A DNA stretch of 64,000 bases from Microbacterium sp. EYE_78 (GCF_023149035.1 NZ_JAHXMY010000001.1:992001-1056000), one strand, 5' to 3'. Positions 8,464-17,683 are shown, counted from the first letter of the stretch. Notes: generated by a model from the letters alone, not told the origin. Program-made: numbers and translations.

Positions 8464-9717
8464 GTGAGAGGTCGTGTGTCGAGGCGGGTGATCGCTGCCG
8501 TCGCAGCCCTCGGCCTCGCCGTGGGTCTCGCCGCCTGTTCGCCCGAGGTCGAGACCGTCGAGCTCGGCATCGACCAGGTCGACGGGGCACTCCCCGACGA
8601 CGCCGTCGCGCAGATGCAGGGACTCGTCGAGACGGCCATGACCGGTGCCGGCGCGAGCGGGGGCATCGTGAGCGTCTCCGTCCCGTGGGCAGGGCAGTGG
8701 ATCGCCGGCCTCGGTTCGTCGACGCCCGACGGCGGCACCGTCGACCCATCGATGACCTTCAAGGCGACGAGCATCACACGGTCCATGACGTGCGACGTCC
8801 TCTACGGGATGGCCGCCGAGGGCACCGTCGCACTCGACGACACCGTCGGCGAGTGGCTCGACACCTACCCGGGTGAGAGCGACCTGACCCTCGAGCAGCT
8901 CTGCGACAGCACCAGCGGACTGCATCCCTACCTCGACGAGATCTTCCCTCGGCTGCTGACGACACCGGACCGCGTCTGGAATCCCCGCGAACTGGTCGCC
9001 TACGGCCTCGGACAGGGACCGGTGTTCCGCGCGGGGTCGCGCTTCGGTGATTCCGACACGGGCTACACACTGCTCGGGATCGTCCTCGAACGCGCCGCGC
9101 AGCGACCGCTCGCCGAGCTGTACGACCGGTACGTGTTCGAACCGCTCGGCATGACGCACAGTTCCTTCCCCGCCGGCGTCGGTTCGATGGCCGACCGGCT
9201 CGCGGGTCTGTACTCGGCGAACACCGACGGTGCGGTGGACTGCGCCGCCCCCCGGGACCTCACCGATCTCACGTCCAGCGCCGGCGCTGCCGCGGCGGGT
9301 GCCGTGTCGACCGTGTCCGACCTCGCGACCTACGTCCGCGCGCTCGCCGTCGGAGCTCGGAGCTACGACTCAGAGCAGCGCTTCGCCGACCCGCGCCCGA
9401 CGGGAACCTCGCAGGCATCCTGGTTCACCGCCGACGGCGGTGCGTACCAGGCGGGCTCCCTCGTCGGGCAGTACGGCTCCCTCCCCGGCTACATGACGGC
9501 GGCCTTCGCCGACCGTGAGACGGGCATGTCGGTCGTCGTGGTGCTCAACAACTCCCGCGCGTCCGCCACCGTCGCTCGCGTGCTCGCGTGGCAGCTGGCG
9601 GCCGTCGCGTCGAAGACCCCCGCAGCCGAAGGGCGAGAGACGCCGCAGGTCGGCCTGCCCTGGACGGCCGAGAGTCTCGCAGCGCAGATGGCCGATCTCG
9701 CCGTCTGCGGCGAGTGA
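8464..9717 (+). CDS. Beta-lactamase-fold serine hydrolase lipoprotein with degenerate active site
   Basis: Predicted lipoprotein of 417 aa: basic n-region, hydrophobic h-region and lipobox LAAC with Cys25. The rest has the class C beta-lactamase/DD-peptidase fold order (FKATSITRSMT, then DDTVGEWLDTYPG, FGDSDTGYTLLGI, GQYGSLPGYM). Each catalytic motif departs from the family: S-x-x-K is SITR (Ser103, Arg106), Y-x-N is D-S-D, and the H-x-G-like motif is Q-Y-G. It may bind rather than cleave cell-wall material, or use altered chemistry. The start is uncertain (GTG 8464 chosen for signal-peptide length; GTG 8452 and 8419 are in frame). It overlaps the next gene by 4 bp. Confidence 0.82.
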   Translation: MRGRVSRRVIAAVAALGLAVGLAACSPEVETVELGIDQVDGALPDDAVAQMQGLVETAMTGAGASGGIVSVSVPWAGQWIAGLGSSTPDGGTVDPSMTFKATSITRSMTCDVLYGMAAEGTVALDDTVGEWLDTYPGESDLTLEQLCDSTSGLHPYLDEIFPRLLTTPDRVWNPRELVAYGLGQGPVFRAGSRFGDSDTGYTLLGIVLERAAQRPLAELYDRYVFEPLGMTHSSFPAGVGSMADRLAGLYSANTDGAVDCAAPRDLTDLTSSAGAAAAGAVSTVSDLATYVRALAVGARSYDSEQRFADPRPTGTSQASWFTADGGAYQAGSLVGQYGSLPGYMTAAFADRETGMSVVVVLNNSRASATVARVLAWQLAAVASKTPAAEGRETPQVGLPWTAESLAAQMADLAVCGE

Positions 9718-10589
9718 GCGCGCGGCCGGTCCCGACGACCGCCGTCGGCCTCGTCGTCGCCGGGCTGTGCTGCCAAGAGGTCGGCGCCTCGCTCGCGGTG
9801 CTGCTGTTCCCCGAGGTCGGCCCGCTCGGCATGGTCATGCTGCGCCTGGTGTTCTCGGCGATCATCCTCTGGCTCATCGCGCGCCCCTCCCTGCGTGGCC
9901 ACAGCCGATCGGCGTGGGTGGCCGTCGTGCAGCTGGGAGTTGCGCTCGCCGTCATGAACGGGTTCTTCTACCTGGCCCTCGAGCGGCTCGCGCTCGGGGT
10001 GACGGTGACGATCGAGGTGCTCGGCCCACTCGCTTTGTCGATCATCGCGAGCAGGCGTGCGTCAGCGTGGCTCTGGGCGGGTCTCGCGCTCGCGGGCGTC
10101 CTCGCCCTCGGCGGCGGTGGATTCGACCGCCTCGACGCGCTCGGCGTCGTCTTCGCGCTCGGGGCCGCAGTGAGCTGGGCGTTCTACATCCTCGCGTCCG
10201 CCAGGGTCGGCGCAGCGTTCCCGAAGCTCGACGGGCTGGCACTCGCGATGGCGGTGGGCGCCGTGCTGTTGCTGCCGTTCGGCGTCGCGAACGCGGGTGA
10301 TGCGCTGCTGCGTCTCGACCTCGTCGCGCTCGGCGCGGCGGTCGCCCTGCTGTCGTCGACGATTCCGTACACGCTGGAACTCATCGCCCTGCGGAGGCTG
10401 CCGGCAGCGGCGTTCTCGATCCTGATGGCGCTCGCGCCGGCGACGGCGGCACTCGCGGGCGTCCTGCTGCTCGGCCAGCACCTCGCCCTGCTCGAGGTCG
10501 TCGGCATCGGCCTCGTCATCGCCGCGTCGATCGGCGCCGTCCGCGCAGGGGGCCGCCGCGCGGACGACATCGCCGAGCCGACCGGCTGA
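9714..10589 (+). CDS. EamA/RhtA-type drug/metabolite exporter
   Basis: Inner-membrane transporter of 291 aa with about ten hydrophobic segments arranged as two EamA repeats. Short basic loops (ASRRASAW, ALRRLPAAAF) separate the helices. It resembles the RhtA branch (threonine/homoserine efflux), for example FYLALERLALGVTVTIEVLG. Start GTG 9714 shares its TGA with the stop of the preceding lipoprotein gene (GTGA), which implies translational coupling. Substrate is not readable. Confidence 0.85.
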   Translation: MSARPVPTTAVGLVVAGLCCQEVGASLAVLLFPEVGPLGMVMLRLVFSAIILWLIARPSLRGHSRSAWVAVVQLGVALAVMNGFFYLALERLALGVTVTIEVLGPLALSIIASRRASAWLWAGLALAGVLALGGGGFDRLDALGVVFALGAAVSWAFYILASARVGAAFPKLDGLALAMAVGAVLLLPFGVANAGDALLRLDLVALGAAVALLSSTIPYTLELIALRRLPAAAFSILMALAPATAALAGVLLLGQHLALLEVVGIGLVIAASIGAVRAGGRRADDIAEPTG

Positions 10590-10609
10590 CGCTGCGCTTG
10601 ACTGGGCGC

Positions 10610-11443
10610 ATGACCGTCGTCGTCTGCGGGCCCGCCGCGTGGAATCACCTCATCCTGCTCGATCGCCTCCCCGAGCCCGTCCCGCACATGCAGTTCGCCT
10701 CCGCGTCGGTGCGAACCGTGGGAGGCACGTCGGCCGGAAAGGCGGTGCATCTGGCGGATGCCGGCGTGACCGTTCGACTGCACGCCCAGCTCGGCGAGGA
10801 CGCCGAGGGCGCGGCGGTCGCCGAGGCGCTGCAGCGCGCCGGCGTCGACGTGGTACCTCACCCGAGCGGGGTCACCGAGCAGCACGTGAACCTGATGACC
10901 GCGGCGGGCGCTCGGGTGTCGCTGTACGTCGCCACGCCGTCGCCCGCTGAGGAGTCCGCCGTCGCTGCGGCACTCGCCGACCTGGCGACCGCCGAGGTCG
11001 CGGTCGTCGATCTCGGCGTCTTCGGGGCCGAGCTGATCCGGCGTGGCCCGGGCGCCCCGGTCTGGACCGACCTGCACGACTACGACGGGTCCTCGGCATT
11101 CCACGAGCCGTTCCTGCGCGCCGCCGAGGTCGTCTTCATGAACGACGACGCGGTCGGCGACCCGTGGGCGCTGCTGCGATCGTGCGTCGACCGCGGCCCT
11201 CGCTTGGCGGTCTGCACGCGCGGTGCGGACGGGGCGATCGCGCTGGGCGCGGACGGCACGCGATACGCCGTCGCCGCGGCATCCGTCGACCTCGTCGACA
11301 CCAACGGCGCGGGCGACGCCTTCTTCGCCGGATTCCTCGCCGCCCATCTGGCGGGCGCCGACGTGGACGGATGCCTCGCGGCGGGCGCGCTGCAGGCGGT
11401 CGTCGCGCTGGAGTCCGCTCATCTGCACCCCGCGCTCGGCTGA
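10610..11443 (+). CDS. PfkB family carbohydrate kinase
   Basis: ATP-dependent sugar or nucleoside kinase of 277 aa. The C-terminal PfkB signature is clear in VDTNGAGDAFFAGFLAAHL, which contains the catalytic Asp. The N-terminal region has the substrate-side glycine motif VGGTSAGKAVHLADAG. ATG 10610 was chosen over TTG 10598. It follows the exporter gene by 20 bp and may share its transcript. The ribokinase/fructokinase family cannot be narrowed from the sequence alone. Confidence 0.85.
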   Translation: MTVVVCGPAAWNHLILLDRLPEPVPHMQFASASVRTVGGTSAGKAVHLADAGVTVRLHAQLGEDAEGAAVAEALQRAGVDVVPHPSGVTEQHVNLMTAAGARVSLYVATPSPAEESAVAAALADLATAEVAVVDLGVFGAELIRRGPGAPVWTDLHDYDGSSAFHEPFLRAAEVVFMNDDAVGDPWALLRSCVDRGPRLAVCTRGADGAIALGADGTRYAVAAASVDLVDTNGAGDAFFAGFLAAHLAGADVDGCLAAGALQAVVALESAHLHPALG

Positions 11444-11585
11444 GCGCGCGCCGCACCCGTCGCCGAGCGCGCTGGTTCGTGCCGGGCGCGTCCTCGGATG
11501 CCGCGCAGCGCGCAGCGCGCTCGGCGCGAAGGGGCGCTTTCGCGGGGGTCGGCTCGCCGCGCGGCGGCGGGTCAGGTGATGCGGC

Positions 11586-12281
11586 TCAGGCGGCGCGGGC
11601 GAGGGTGTCGGCGGCGGCGAGGTAGCGTTCCGCGACGATGCGGGCGACCGCGTCGTCGGGAGCCAGCGGCGCGGTGACGACGTCGGCTCCGCCACGGGCG
11701 ATGACGTCGGCGAAGTGGCCCGGCGCGAGGACGTAGCTGGCCGCGACGACGCGGCGGGCACCGGCGGCGCGCGCCTGCGCGACGGCGTCGCCGATGCGGA
11801 TGCCGGCGCCCGCCGCGAAGGCGACCGAGACGGACGCGTCGAGGTGGTGCCGCAGCAGGTCGGCCATGCCGGCGACGTCGACGGATGCCGCGGGGTCGCT
11901 CGATCCCGCGGCCGCGAGCACGACGGCGTCGCCCGCCGACAGCCCCACCTCGTGCAGGCGGGTCGCGAGCAGCTCGGCCAGCAAGGGGTGCGGTCCGAGC
12001 GCCGCGGTCGCCGTCGCGCGGCCCCCGGCATCCGTCACCGCGCGGGCGATGTCGACCTTCGTGTGGAACCCGGTCGACAGGAGCAGGGGCACGACGACGG
12101 CGGGTCGAGGCGAGACGGCGCGGACGACGTCGTCGATCTCGGGCTGCTGCACGTCGACGAAGGCCTCTTCGACCGAGACGTCCGGCAGCAGCAGGCGCAC
12201 CTTCTCGACGGTGGCGGAGATGGCGGCGCGGCCGTCCGGCGAGCTGGTCCCGTGCGAGCAGGCGATGAGGACGGGGGTCAT
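11586..12281 (-). CDS. cbiX: Sirohydrochlorin chelatase (CbiX/SirB family)
   Basis: Predicted to insert Fe2+ (or Co2+) into sirohydrochlorin, giving siroheme for nitrite reductase. 231 aa, with the N-terminal chelatase signature ACSHGTSSPDGRAA (metal-binding His), VPLLLSTGFHTKVD and ASYVLAPGHFADVI in the two half-domains. Start ATG 12281 overlaps the nnaR stop (ATGA). It is the last gene of the nirB-nirD-cysG-nnaR-cbiX operon, which fits a supply role for the NirB cofactor. Confidence 0.9.
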   Translation of the reverse strand: MTPVLIACSHGTSSPDGRAAISATVEKVRLLLPDVSVEEAFVDVQQPEIDDVVRAVSPRPAVVVPLLLSTGFHTKVDIARAVTDAGGRATATAALGPHPLLAELLATRLHEVGLSAGDAVVLAAAGSSDPAASVDVAGMADLLRHHLDASVSVAFAAGAGIRIGDAVAQARAAGARRVVAASYVLAPGHFADVIARGGADVVTAPLAPDDAVARIVAERYLAAADTLARAA

Positions 12282-13435
12282 GCGAGGCCTTCCGGGGAGG
12301 CGACGTCGAGCCGGTACCCGCGCTTGACGACGGTGCGGATGAGGGTCGGGATGCCGAGCGCGTCGCGCGTGCGGCCGATCGCCACGTCGACGGCATGGGC
12401 GCTGTCGGAGGGCGCGCCACCCGACCGAGGGAGGGCTGCGGCGAGGTCGGCACGGGCGACGACACCACCGCGGGCGTCGAACAGCGCCCGGAGGAGCGAG
12501 AGCGACGCGCGCGAGAGGGGGAGCACCTGCCCGTCGAGCACGGCGGCGGTGCTGCGGAGCTCCAGGCGGCCGGCGGCCGTGTCGAGTGAGGGCGCGGAGC
12601 CGCCGCCGAAGTGGGTGACGACCGCGCGGACGAGCGACCCGAGGCGTCCGCGTTCGGCGATGAGGGGGTCCGCGCCCGCGTCGAGGACCGGCCCCGCGGT
12701 GATCGGTCCGACGGCGGCGAGCAGGAGGCGCCGATCGGCGGCGCGGTCGACGATCGCCTCGAGCGCGCCCTCGCGCCGTGCGGTCGCCAGCCATTCGGCC
12801 GCGCCGGGCGCCGACGTGAAGAGCACCGCATCCACCTCGCCCTGCGCCGTCTGCGCGACGGACCGGGCGACCGCGGCGGCGTCGGGCGGCGGGCCCCAGC
12901 GGTAGACCGTCAGACTCACGACGTCCGCGCCGGCGTCGGCGAACAGTTCGTCGAGGCCATCGGCGCCCGACCCGTGGTGCTGGACCGCGACCCGGCGGCC
13001 CGCGACGCCCTCGGCGAGCAGGAACGACCCGAGCTCCTCGCTCGTCTCCGATTCGGCCACCCAGTCGGCGGTCAACCCCGCCTGCTGGATCGCGCCGCGC
13101 GCCTTGGGGCCTCTCGCGACGATCTGCGCACCTGACAGGGCGTCGTGCAGCTCGGCCTGCAGGCCCGCCTCGTCGGCCGCCTCCATCCACCCGCGGAACC
13201 CGACCCCCGTCGTCGCGACGACGACGTCCGGCGGCGCATCGATCAGCTGCCGCGTCGCCTCGACGAGGGACTCGTCGTCGATGTGCGACACGATCGTCAG
13301 GGCGGGCGCGTGCCGGACCGTCGCGCCGTGCCGCTCCAGCGCCGTCGCGAGCTCGGCTGACCGACGATCGACGGCGATGACGATCGTGCAGCCGCCGAGC
13401 GCGGCGGACAGGGCGGGGCGGACGGCGGAGTTCAC
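12278..13435 (-). CDS. nnaR: NnaR-type regulator: HemD domain fused to winged-helix DNA-binding domain
   Basis: Two-part protein of 385 aa. Residues about 1-265 form a uroporphyrinogen-III synthase (HemD) fold, with VVVATTGVGFRGW and VLFTSAPGAAEWL. Residues about 295-385 form an OmpR-type winged helix (LPLSRASLSLLRALFDARGG ... VDVAIGRTRDALG). This architecture is that of mycobacterial and Streptomyces NnaR (Rv0260c type), a co-regulator of nitrate/nitrite assimilation with GlnR. Start GTG 13435 overlaps the cysG stop (GTGA). Whether it keeps HemD catalysis is not clear; its place inside the operon suggests a sensor of tetrapyrrole or siroheme state. Confidence 0.9.
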   Translation of the reverse strand: MNSAVRPALSAALGGCTIVIAVDRRSAELATALERHGATVRHAPALTIVSHIDDESLVEATRQLIDAPPDVVVATTGVGFRGWMEAADEAGLQAELHDALSGAQIVARGPKARGAIQQAGLTADWVAESETSEELGSFLLAEGVAGRRVAVQHHGSGADGLDELFADAGADVVSLTVYRWGPPPDAAAVARSVAQTAQGEVDAVLFTSAPGAAEWLATARREGALEAIVDRAADRRLLLAAVGPITAGPVLDAGADPLIAERGRLGSLVRAVVTHFGGGSAPSLDTAAGRLELRSTAAVLDGQVLPLSRASLSLLRALFDARGGVVARADLAAALPRSGGAPSDSAHAVDVAIGRTRDALGIPTLIRTVVKRGYRLDVASPEGLA

Positions 13436-14670
13436 CGGGACGGGTCCCCCGATCCGGCGATCACGGCGGCATCGGGGAGCAGGAGCCCGGCGGCGGCGAC
13501 GTCGCCGATGACGATGACGGCGGGGTTGCTGACGCCGGCCGATGCGGCATCCGTCACCGCATTCGCGAGCGTCGTCCGGGTCGTCCGCTGCGTCGGGGTG
13601 TGCCCGCGCTCGATGATCGCGACCGGTCGGTCGGCGGGGGCGCCGGCGCCGAGCGCCGCGGCGACGAGCTTGGGCAGTGCGGCGACGCCCATGAGGACGA
13701 CGGTGGTGATGGTCGCGTCCGCCAGTGCCGCCCGCGTCGCGGGGGAGACGGGACCCTGGCCGATGGTGACGTGCAGCCCCGCGGCGGTGCCGCGGTGGGT
13801 GACGGGGATGCCGGCCGCCTGGGGCACGGAGACGACGCTCGTCAGCCCGGGCACGACCTCGACGGGGATGCCGGCGGCCAGGCACGCGGCGACCTCTTCG
13901 CCGCCGCGCCCGAAGACGAACGGGTCGCCGCCTTTCAGCCGGACGACGCGCTTGCCGGCCTTGGCGTGCGCAACCAGCAGGGCGTTGATCTCCTCCTGCG
14001 GCACGGGGTGGTGGCCGGGCGCCTTCCCGACGTCGATGATCTCGACGTCGGGGTCGAGATCGCTCAGCACATCGATGGGCCCGAGTCGGTCGGCCACGAC
14101 GACGTCGGCCTCGGCGAGCAGGCGCCGGCCGCGGATCGTCATGAGGTCGGCCGGGCCTGGCCCGCCGCCGACCAGGTCGACGCGTCCGGCGGCCCTGCGC
14201 CGTCGTCGCAGGGGCAGCGTCCCGTCGCGCAGCGCCGCGCCGATCGCGTCGCGCAGGCGCGCGGAGCGGCGCGGGTCGACCCCGGCGTCCGAGGCGACGG
14301 CGACGATGACGTCGCCCGAGCGGGTCTCCGCCGTGAGCCGCGCCGTGCCGTGTGCACCGTCGGACGCGTTGACGCAGAACACCCGCGCGCGCTCGCACCA
14401 CGCGGCGACGGCCGCGTCGACGGATGCGACGGCCGTCGCGGCGTGGACGAACCACGCATCCGTCACATCCGCCTCGCGGATGCCGCGGGCAACCCAGGTC
14501 ACGCGGCCCGCGTCGACGTGCGCGCGCATCGCGTCGCCGAGCGCGGGGGCGACGACGGTCACGAGCGCGCCCTCGTCGAGGAAGCGGCCCACGCGGCGGG
14601 CGGCGACCGCTCCGCCGCCGGCGAAGACGACCCGACGGCCGGTGAGCGAGAGCCCGAGGGTGGTGGTCAT
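13432..14670 (-). CDS. cysG: Siroheme synthase CysG: precorrin-2 dehydrogenase plus uroporphyrinogen-III methyltransferase
   Basis: Makes precorrin-2 and then sirohydrochlorin on the way to siroheme. 412 aa: the N-terminal NAD-binding domain (about 1-155, FAGGGAVAARRV) is the dehydrogenase; the C-terminal SUMT domain (about 160-400) has VGGGPGPADLMTIRG, RLKGGDPFVFGRGGEE and the PVTHRG SAM-binding loop. A separate chelatase (cbiX) is encoded two genes downstream. Overlaps nirD (ATGA) and nnaR (GTGA). Function as the cofactor supplier of NirB is supported by the operon. Confidence 0.93.
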   Translation of the reverse strand: MTTTLGLSLTGRRVVFAGGGAVAARRVGRFLDEGALVTVVAPALGDAMRAHVDAGRVTWVARGIREADVTDAWFVHAATAVASVDAAVAAWCERARVFCVNASDGAHGTARLTAETRSGDVIVAVASDAGVDPRRSARLRDAIGAALRDGTLPLRRRRRAAGRVDLVGGGPGPADLMTIRGRRLLAEADVVVADRLGPIDVLSDLDPDVEIIDVGKAPGHHPVPQEEINALLVAHAKAGKRVVRLKGGDPFVFGRGGEEVAACLAAGIPVEVVPGLTSVVSVPQAAGIPVTHRGTAAGLHVTIGQGPVSPATRAALADATITTVVLMGVAALPKLVAAALGAGAPADRPVAIIERGHTPTQRTTRTTLANAVTDAASAGVSNPAVIVIGDVAAAGLLLPDAAVIAGSGDPSR

Positions 14671-15047
14671 GACTGCTCCCGTCGGACGTAGACGATGCCG
14701 CCCTCGACGGCCGCGGGCCAGACCCGCAGCGTCTTCGGATCTTTGCCCTGCGTCTCGAGGCAGACGCCGGTGCGCAGGTCGAACACCTGCTTGAACATGG
14801 GGGACGCCACGGTCGGCACATCGGCCCGGGTGCCGACGATGCCCCGCGAGATGACGTGCGCGCCGCTGTACGGGTCGAGGTTCTGCACGGCGTGCACCCG
14901 GCCGACGTGCGTGAGGAACAGCGCGATCTGCTCACCGTCGTCGAGGAGCGCCGCCCGCCCGCGCTCGACCTCGAGGTCGCCGAGCGCGCAGACCGCGGTC
15001 CAGCCGGCGGGCACCGCGGCATCCGTCTCGTGGGCCACCATCGTCAT
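14667..15047 (-). CDS. nirD: Nitrite reductase (NADH) small subunit NirD
   Basis: Partner of NirB, 126 aa, with a Rieske-like fold. The usual Rieske Cys/His cluster ligands are absent (the segment reads VHAVQNLDPYSG), as expected for NirD, so it is structural rather than redox-active. The conserved GTRADVPTVASPMFKQVFDL segment is present. Start ATG 15047 overlaps the nirB stop (ATGA) and its own stop overlaps the cysG start. Confidence 0.93.
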   Translation of the reverse strand: MTMVAHETDAAVPAGWTAVCALGDLEVERGRAALLDDGEQIALFLTHVGRVHAVQNLDPYSGAHVISRGIVGTRADVPTVASPMFKQVFDLRTGVCLETQGKDPKTLRVWPAAVEGGIVYVRREQS

Positions 15048-17623
15048 CGCCGCACCTCCAGCGTCGTGCCCGCGATGAGGACGCTGCCGTCCTCGCGCTC
15101 CTCCGCTGTGGCAGGGCGAGCCTGGCCGCGCTCGGTCGTGTACGCGAGCGAGGGGTCGGGGGTGGTGGGGGCGTTCACGAACGAGGCGAAGCGGCGGAGC
15201 TTCTCGGGGTCCTCGAGGGTCGCCTTCCACTCGTCCTCGTAGTTGTCGAGGTGTCGGGCCATTGCGGCATCCAGGTCGTCGCAGATGCCGAGCGAGTCGT
15301 CGAAGATGACGCGGCGCAGCTCGTCGATGCCGCCCTCCAGCGCCTCGAACCAGGGGGCGGTCCGCTGCAGCCGGTCGGCGGTGAAGACGTAGTACATGAG
15401 GAATCGGTCGATCGCCTGCAGCAGCCCCGCGTCGTCGAGCCCTTCGGCGAGCAGCACCGCGTGGCGCGGCGTGAACCCGCCGTTGCCGCCGACGTACATG
15501 TTCCAGCCTGCCTCGGTCGCGATGACGCCCACGTCTTTGCCCCGGGCCTCTGCGCACTCGCGCGCGCAGCCCGAGACGCCGAGCTTGATCTTGTGCGGCG
15601 AGCGGAGCCCGCGGTACCGCAGCTCGAGCTGGACCGCCATGCCCACCGAGTCCTGCACGCCGTACCGGCACCACGTCGATCCGACGCACGACTTCACGGT
15701 GCGCAGCGACTTGCCGTAGGCGTGCCCCGATTCGAACCCGGCGTCGACGAGGCGCTGCCAGATGTCGGGCAGCTGCTCGAGGCGGGCCCCGAACATGTCG
15801 ATCCGCTGGCCACCGGTGATTTTCGTGTACAGCCCGAAGTCCTGCGCGACCTGCCCGATGACGACGAGGCCCTCGGGGGTGATCTCGCCGCCCGGGATGC
15901 GCGGGACGACGGAGTAGCTGCCGTCCTTCTGCATGTTCGCCATGACGTGGTCGTTGGTGTCCTGCAGGGTGGCGTTCTCGCCGTCGAGGACGTGGCGGCC
16001 GGTGAGCGTGGAGAGGATGCTGGCGAGCGCGGGCTTGCAGATGTCGCAGCCGCGGCCGGTGCCGAAGCGTTCGATGACGGCGCTGAAGGTCTGCAGACCA
16101 GACACGCGGACGGCGTCGAAGAGCTGGCGGCGCGACATCGCGAAGTGCTCGCAGAGTGCCGTGCTGAGCGTCGCACCGGTCTTCGCGAGCTCGGACCCGA
16201 GGATCTTCGTGATCATCCCGACGCACGATCCGCACGCTGCTCCCGCCTTCGTGCAGGCCTTGATGCCCTTCACATCGGTGCAGCCCTCGTCGTGGACGGC
16301 CGAGCGGATGCCGCCGGCTGTCACGCTGTTGCACGAGCACACGAGGGCGTCGTCCGGCAGCTCGCCCGAGGGCGCCGCGACGCCGTCCTGCGGCATCAGG
16401 TAGGCGACCGGGTCGCCGCCGAGGGCGCTGCCGACGAGGGGACGAAGCGATCCGTACGCCGAGGCGTCGCCGACGAGGATGCCGCCGAGCAGCGTCTTCG
16501 CGTCGTCCGAGACGACGAGCTTCTTGTAGACGCCCGCGACCGGGTCGGCGTAGACGACGTCGAGTGCGCCGGGGGTCTCGGCGAACGCGTCGCCGAAACT
16601 CGCGACGTCGACTCCCGAGAGCTTCAGCTTCGTGGACTCGTCGAAGCCGCCGAATGCGGCCTCGAGGCCCAGGAGCCGCGCCGCGGCGACCTCGGCCATC
16701 GCGTAGCCGGGTGCGACGAGGCCGACGCAGCGTCCGTCGAAGCTCGCGACCTCGCCGATGGCGAGGATGCGCGGGTCGGAGGTGTCGCACCCCGCGTCGA
16801 TGACCACGCCGCCGCGCGGATCGACGGTCAGGCCGGCGCTGCGGGCGAGCTCGTCGCGCGGGCGGACGCCGACGGTGAAGACCACGACGTCGCTCTGCTC
16901 CCACGTGCCGTCCCGGAACTCCAGGCCGACGACCTGGCCGCTGCGGTCGGCGTCCAGACGCGTGGTCAGCGACGACGTGCGCACGCCGATGCCCCGTGCC
17001 TCGATGAGGCGGCGCAGCGCGTCACCGGCGGGGAGATCCAGCTGCGCGGACATGAGGCGGTCGGAGGACTGCACGACCGTGCAGTCGACGTCGAGTCCCT
17101 GCAGGGCGCCGGCCGCCTCGAGCCCCAGCAGGCCCCCGCCGATGACCGTGCCGACGAGCCGCCGGCCGAGTTCGGCCGAGCGGCGCTGCACGAATCGCTC
17201 CAGCGCCTCGACGTCGTCGAGCGTGCGGTAGACGAAGCATCCGTCGTGGTCGTAGCCGTCCACCGCGAGCCGCGCGGCGTACGAGCCGGTGGCGAGGACG
17301 AGCCGGTCGTAGCCGATGCGCTCGCCGCGATCGGTGCGCACCTCGGCGGCGTCGCGGTCGATGCGCGTCACGGTCGCGCCGCGGAGGAAGCGCACCCGCT
17401 CATCCGAGAGTGGTGCCGCGTCGAGCGCGAGGTCGTCAGCCGACGCGCCTGCGAAGAACGAGGTGAGTCCGACGCGGTCGTACGGATGCCGGGGCTCTTC
17501 GCCGATGACGGTGATGCGCCACGGTTCGTCGGTGCGGCTGAGCAGGCTCTCGACGAAGCGGTGGGCGACCATCCCCGCCCCGACCACCACGACGTGGGGT
17601 GGGGTGGGGCCGGTGGAGCTCAT
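15044..17623 (-). CDS. nirB: Assimilatory nitrite reductase (NADH) large subunit NirB
   Basis: Reduces nitrite to ammonium with NAD(P)H in the cytoplasm. 859 aa: FAD/NAD-binding domain at about 8-320 (VVVVGAGMVAH, TVIGGGLLGLEAA), BFD-type [2Fe-2S] domain at about 427-470 (C429, C431, C464, C467), then the siroheme reductase half with [4Fe-4S]/siroheme Cys at 646, 652, 686 and 690 (CVGSTWC and SGCAREC). ATG 17623 is the family start; open frame upstream is intergenic. First gene of a five-gene operon, with a GlnR-like box 23-60 bp upstream. Confidence 0.96.
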   Translation of the reverse strand: MSSTGPTPPHVVVVGAGMVAHRFVESLLSRTDEPWRITVIGEEPRHPYDRVGLTSFFAGASADDLALDAAPLSDERVRFLRGATVTRIDRDAAEVRTDRGERIGYDRLVLATGSYAARLAVDGYDHDGCFVYRTLDDVEALERFVQRRSAELGRRLVGTVIGGGLLGLEAAGALQGLDVDCTVVQSSDRLMSAQLDLPAGDALRRLIEARGIGVRTSSLTTRLDADRSGQVVGLEFRDGTWEQSDVVVFTVGVRPRDELARSAGLTVDPRGGVVIDAGCDTSDPRILAIGEVASFDGRCVGLVAPGYAMAEVAAARLLGLEAAFGGFDESTKLKLSGVDVASFGDAFAETPGALDVVYADPVAGVYKKLVVSDDAKTLLGGILVGDASAYGSLRPLVGSALGGDPVAYLMPQDGVAAPSGELPDDALVCSCNSVTAGGIRSAVHDEGCTDVKGIKACTKAGAACGSCVGMITKILGSELAKTGATLSTALCEHFAMSRRQLFDAVRVSGLQTFSAVIERFGTGRGCDICKPALASILSTLTGRHVLDGENATLQDTNDHVMANMQKDGSYSVVPRIPGGEITPEGLVVIGQVAQDFGLYTKITGGQRIDMFGARLEQLPDIWQRLVDAGFESGHAYGKSLRTVKSCVGSTWCRYGVQDSVGMAVQLELRYRGLRSPHKIKLGVSGCARECAEARGKDVGVIATEAGWNMYVGGNGGFTPRHAVLLAEGLDDAGLLQAIDRFLMYYVFTADRLQRTAPWFEALEGGIDELRRVIFDDSLGICDDLDAAMARHLDNYEDEWKATLEDPEKLRRFASFVNAPTTPDPSLAYTTERGQARPATAEEREDGSVLIAGTTLEVRR

Positions 17624-17645
17624 GCCGTGACCGTACGCGGGAGAC

Positions 17646-17683
17646 GTTGCGGCGGCGTTCGCGGAGTGTTGCGGGCTGTTTAC
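17646..17683 (-). promoter_or_regulatory. GlnR-like box upstream of nirB
   Basis: Read toward nirB, four 5-mers GTAAA, GCAAC, CGAAC and GCAAC occur with exactly 6 nt between each. This is the 11-bp periodic layout of GlnR sites (GTnAC-n6-GAAAC repeated), though each 5-mer has mismatches. It sits 23-60 bp upstream of the nirB start. GlnR/NnaR control of nitrite assimilation is known in actinobacteria; binding here is inferred. Confidence 0.5.
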
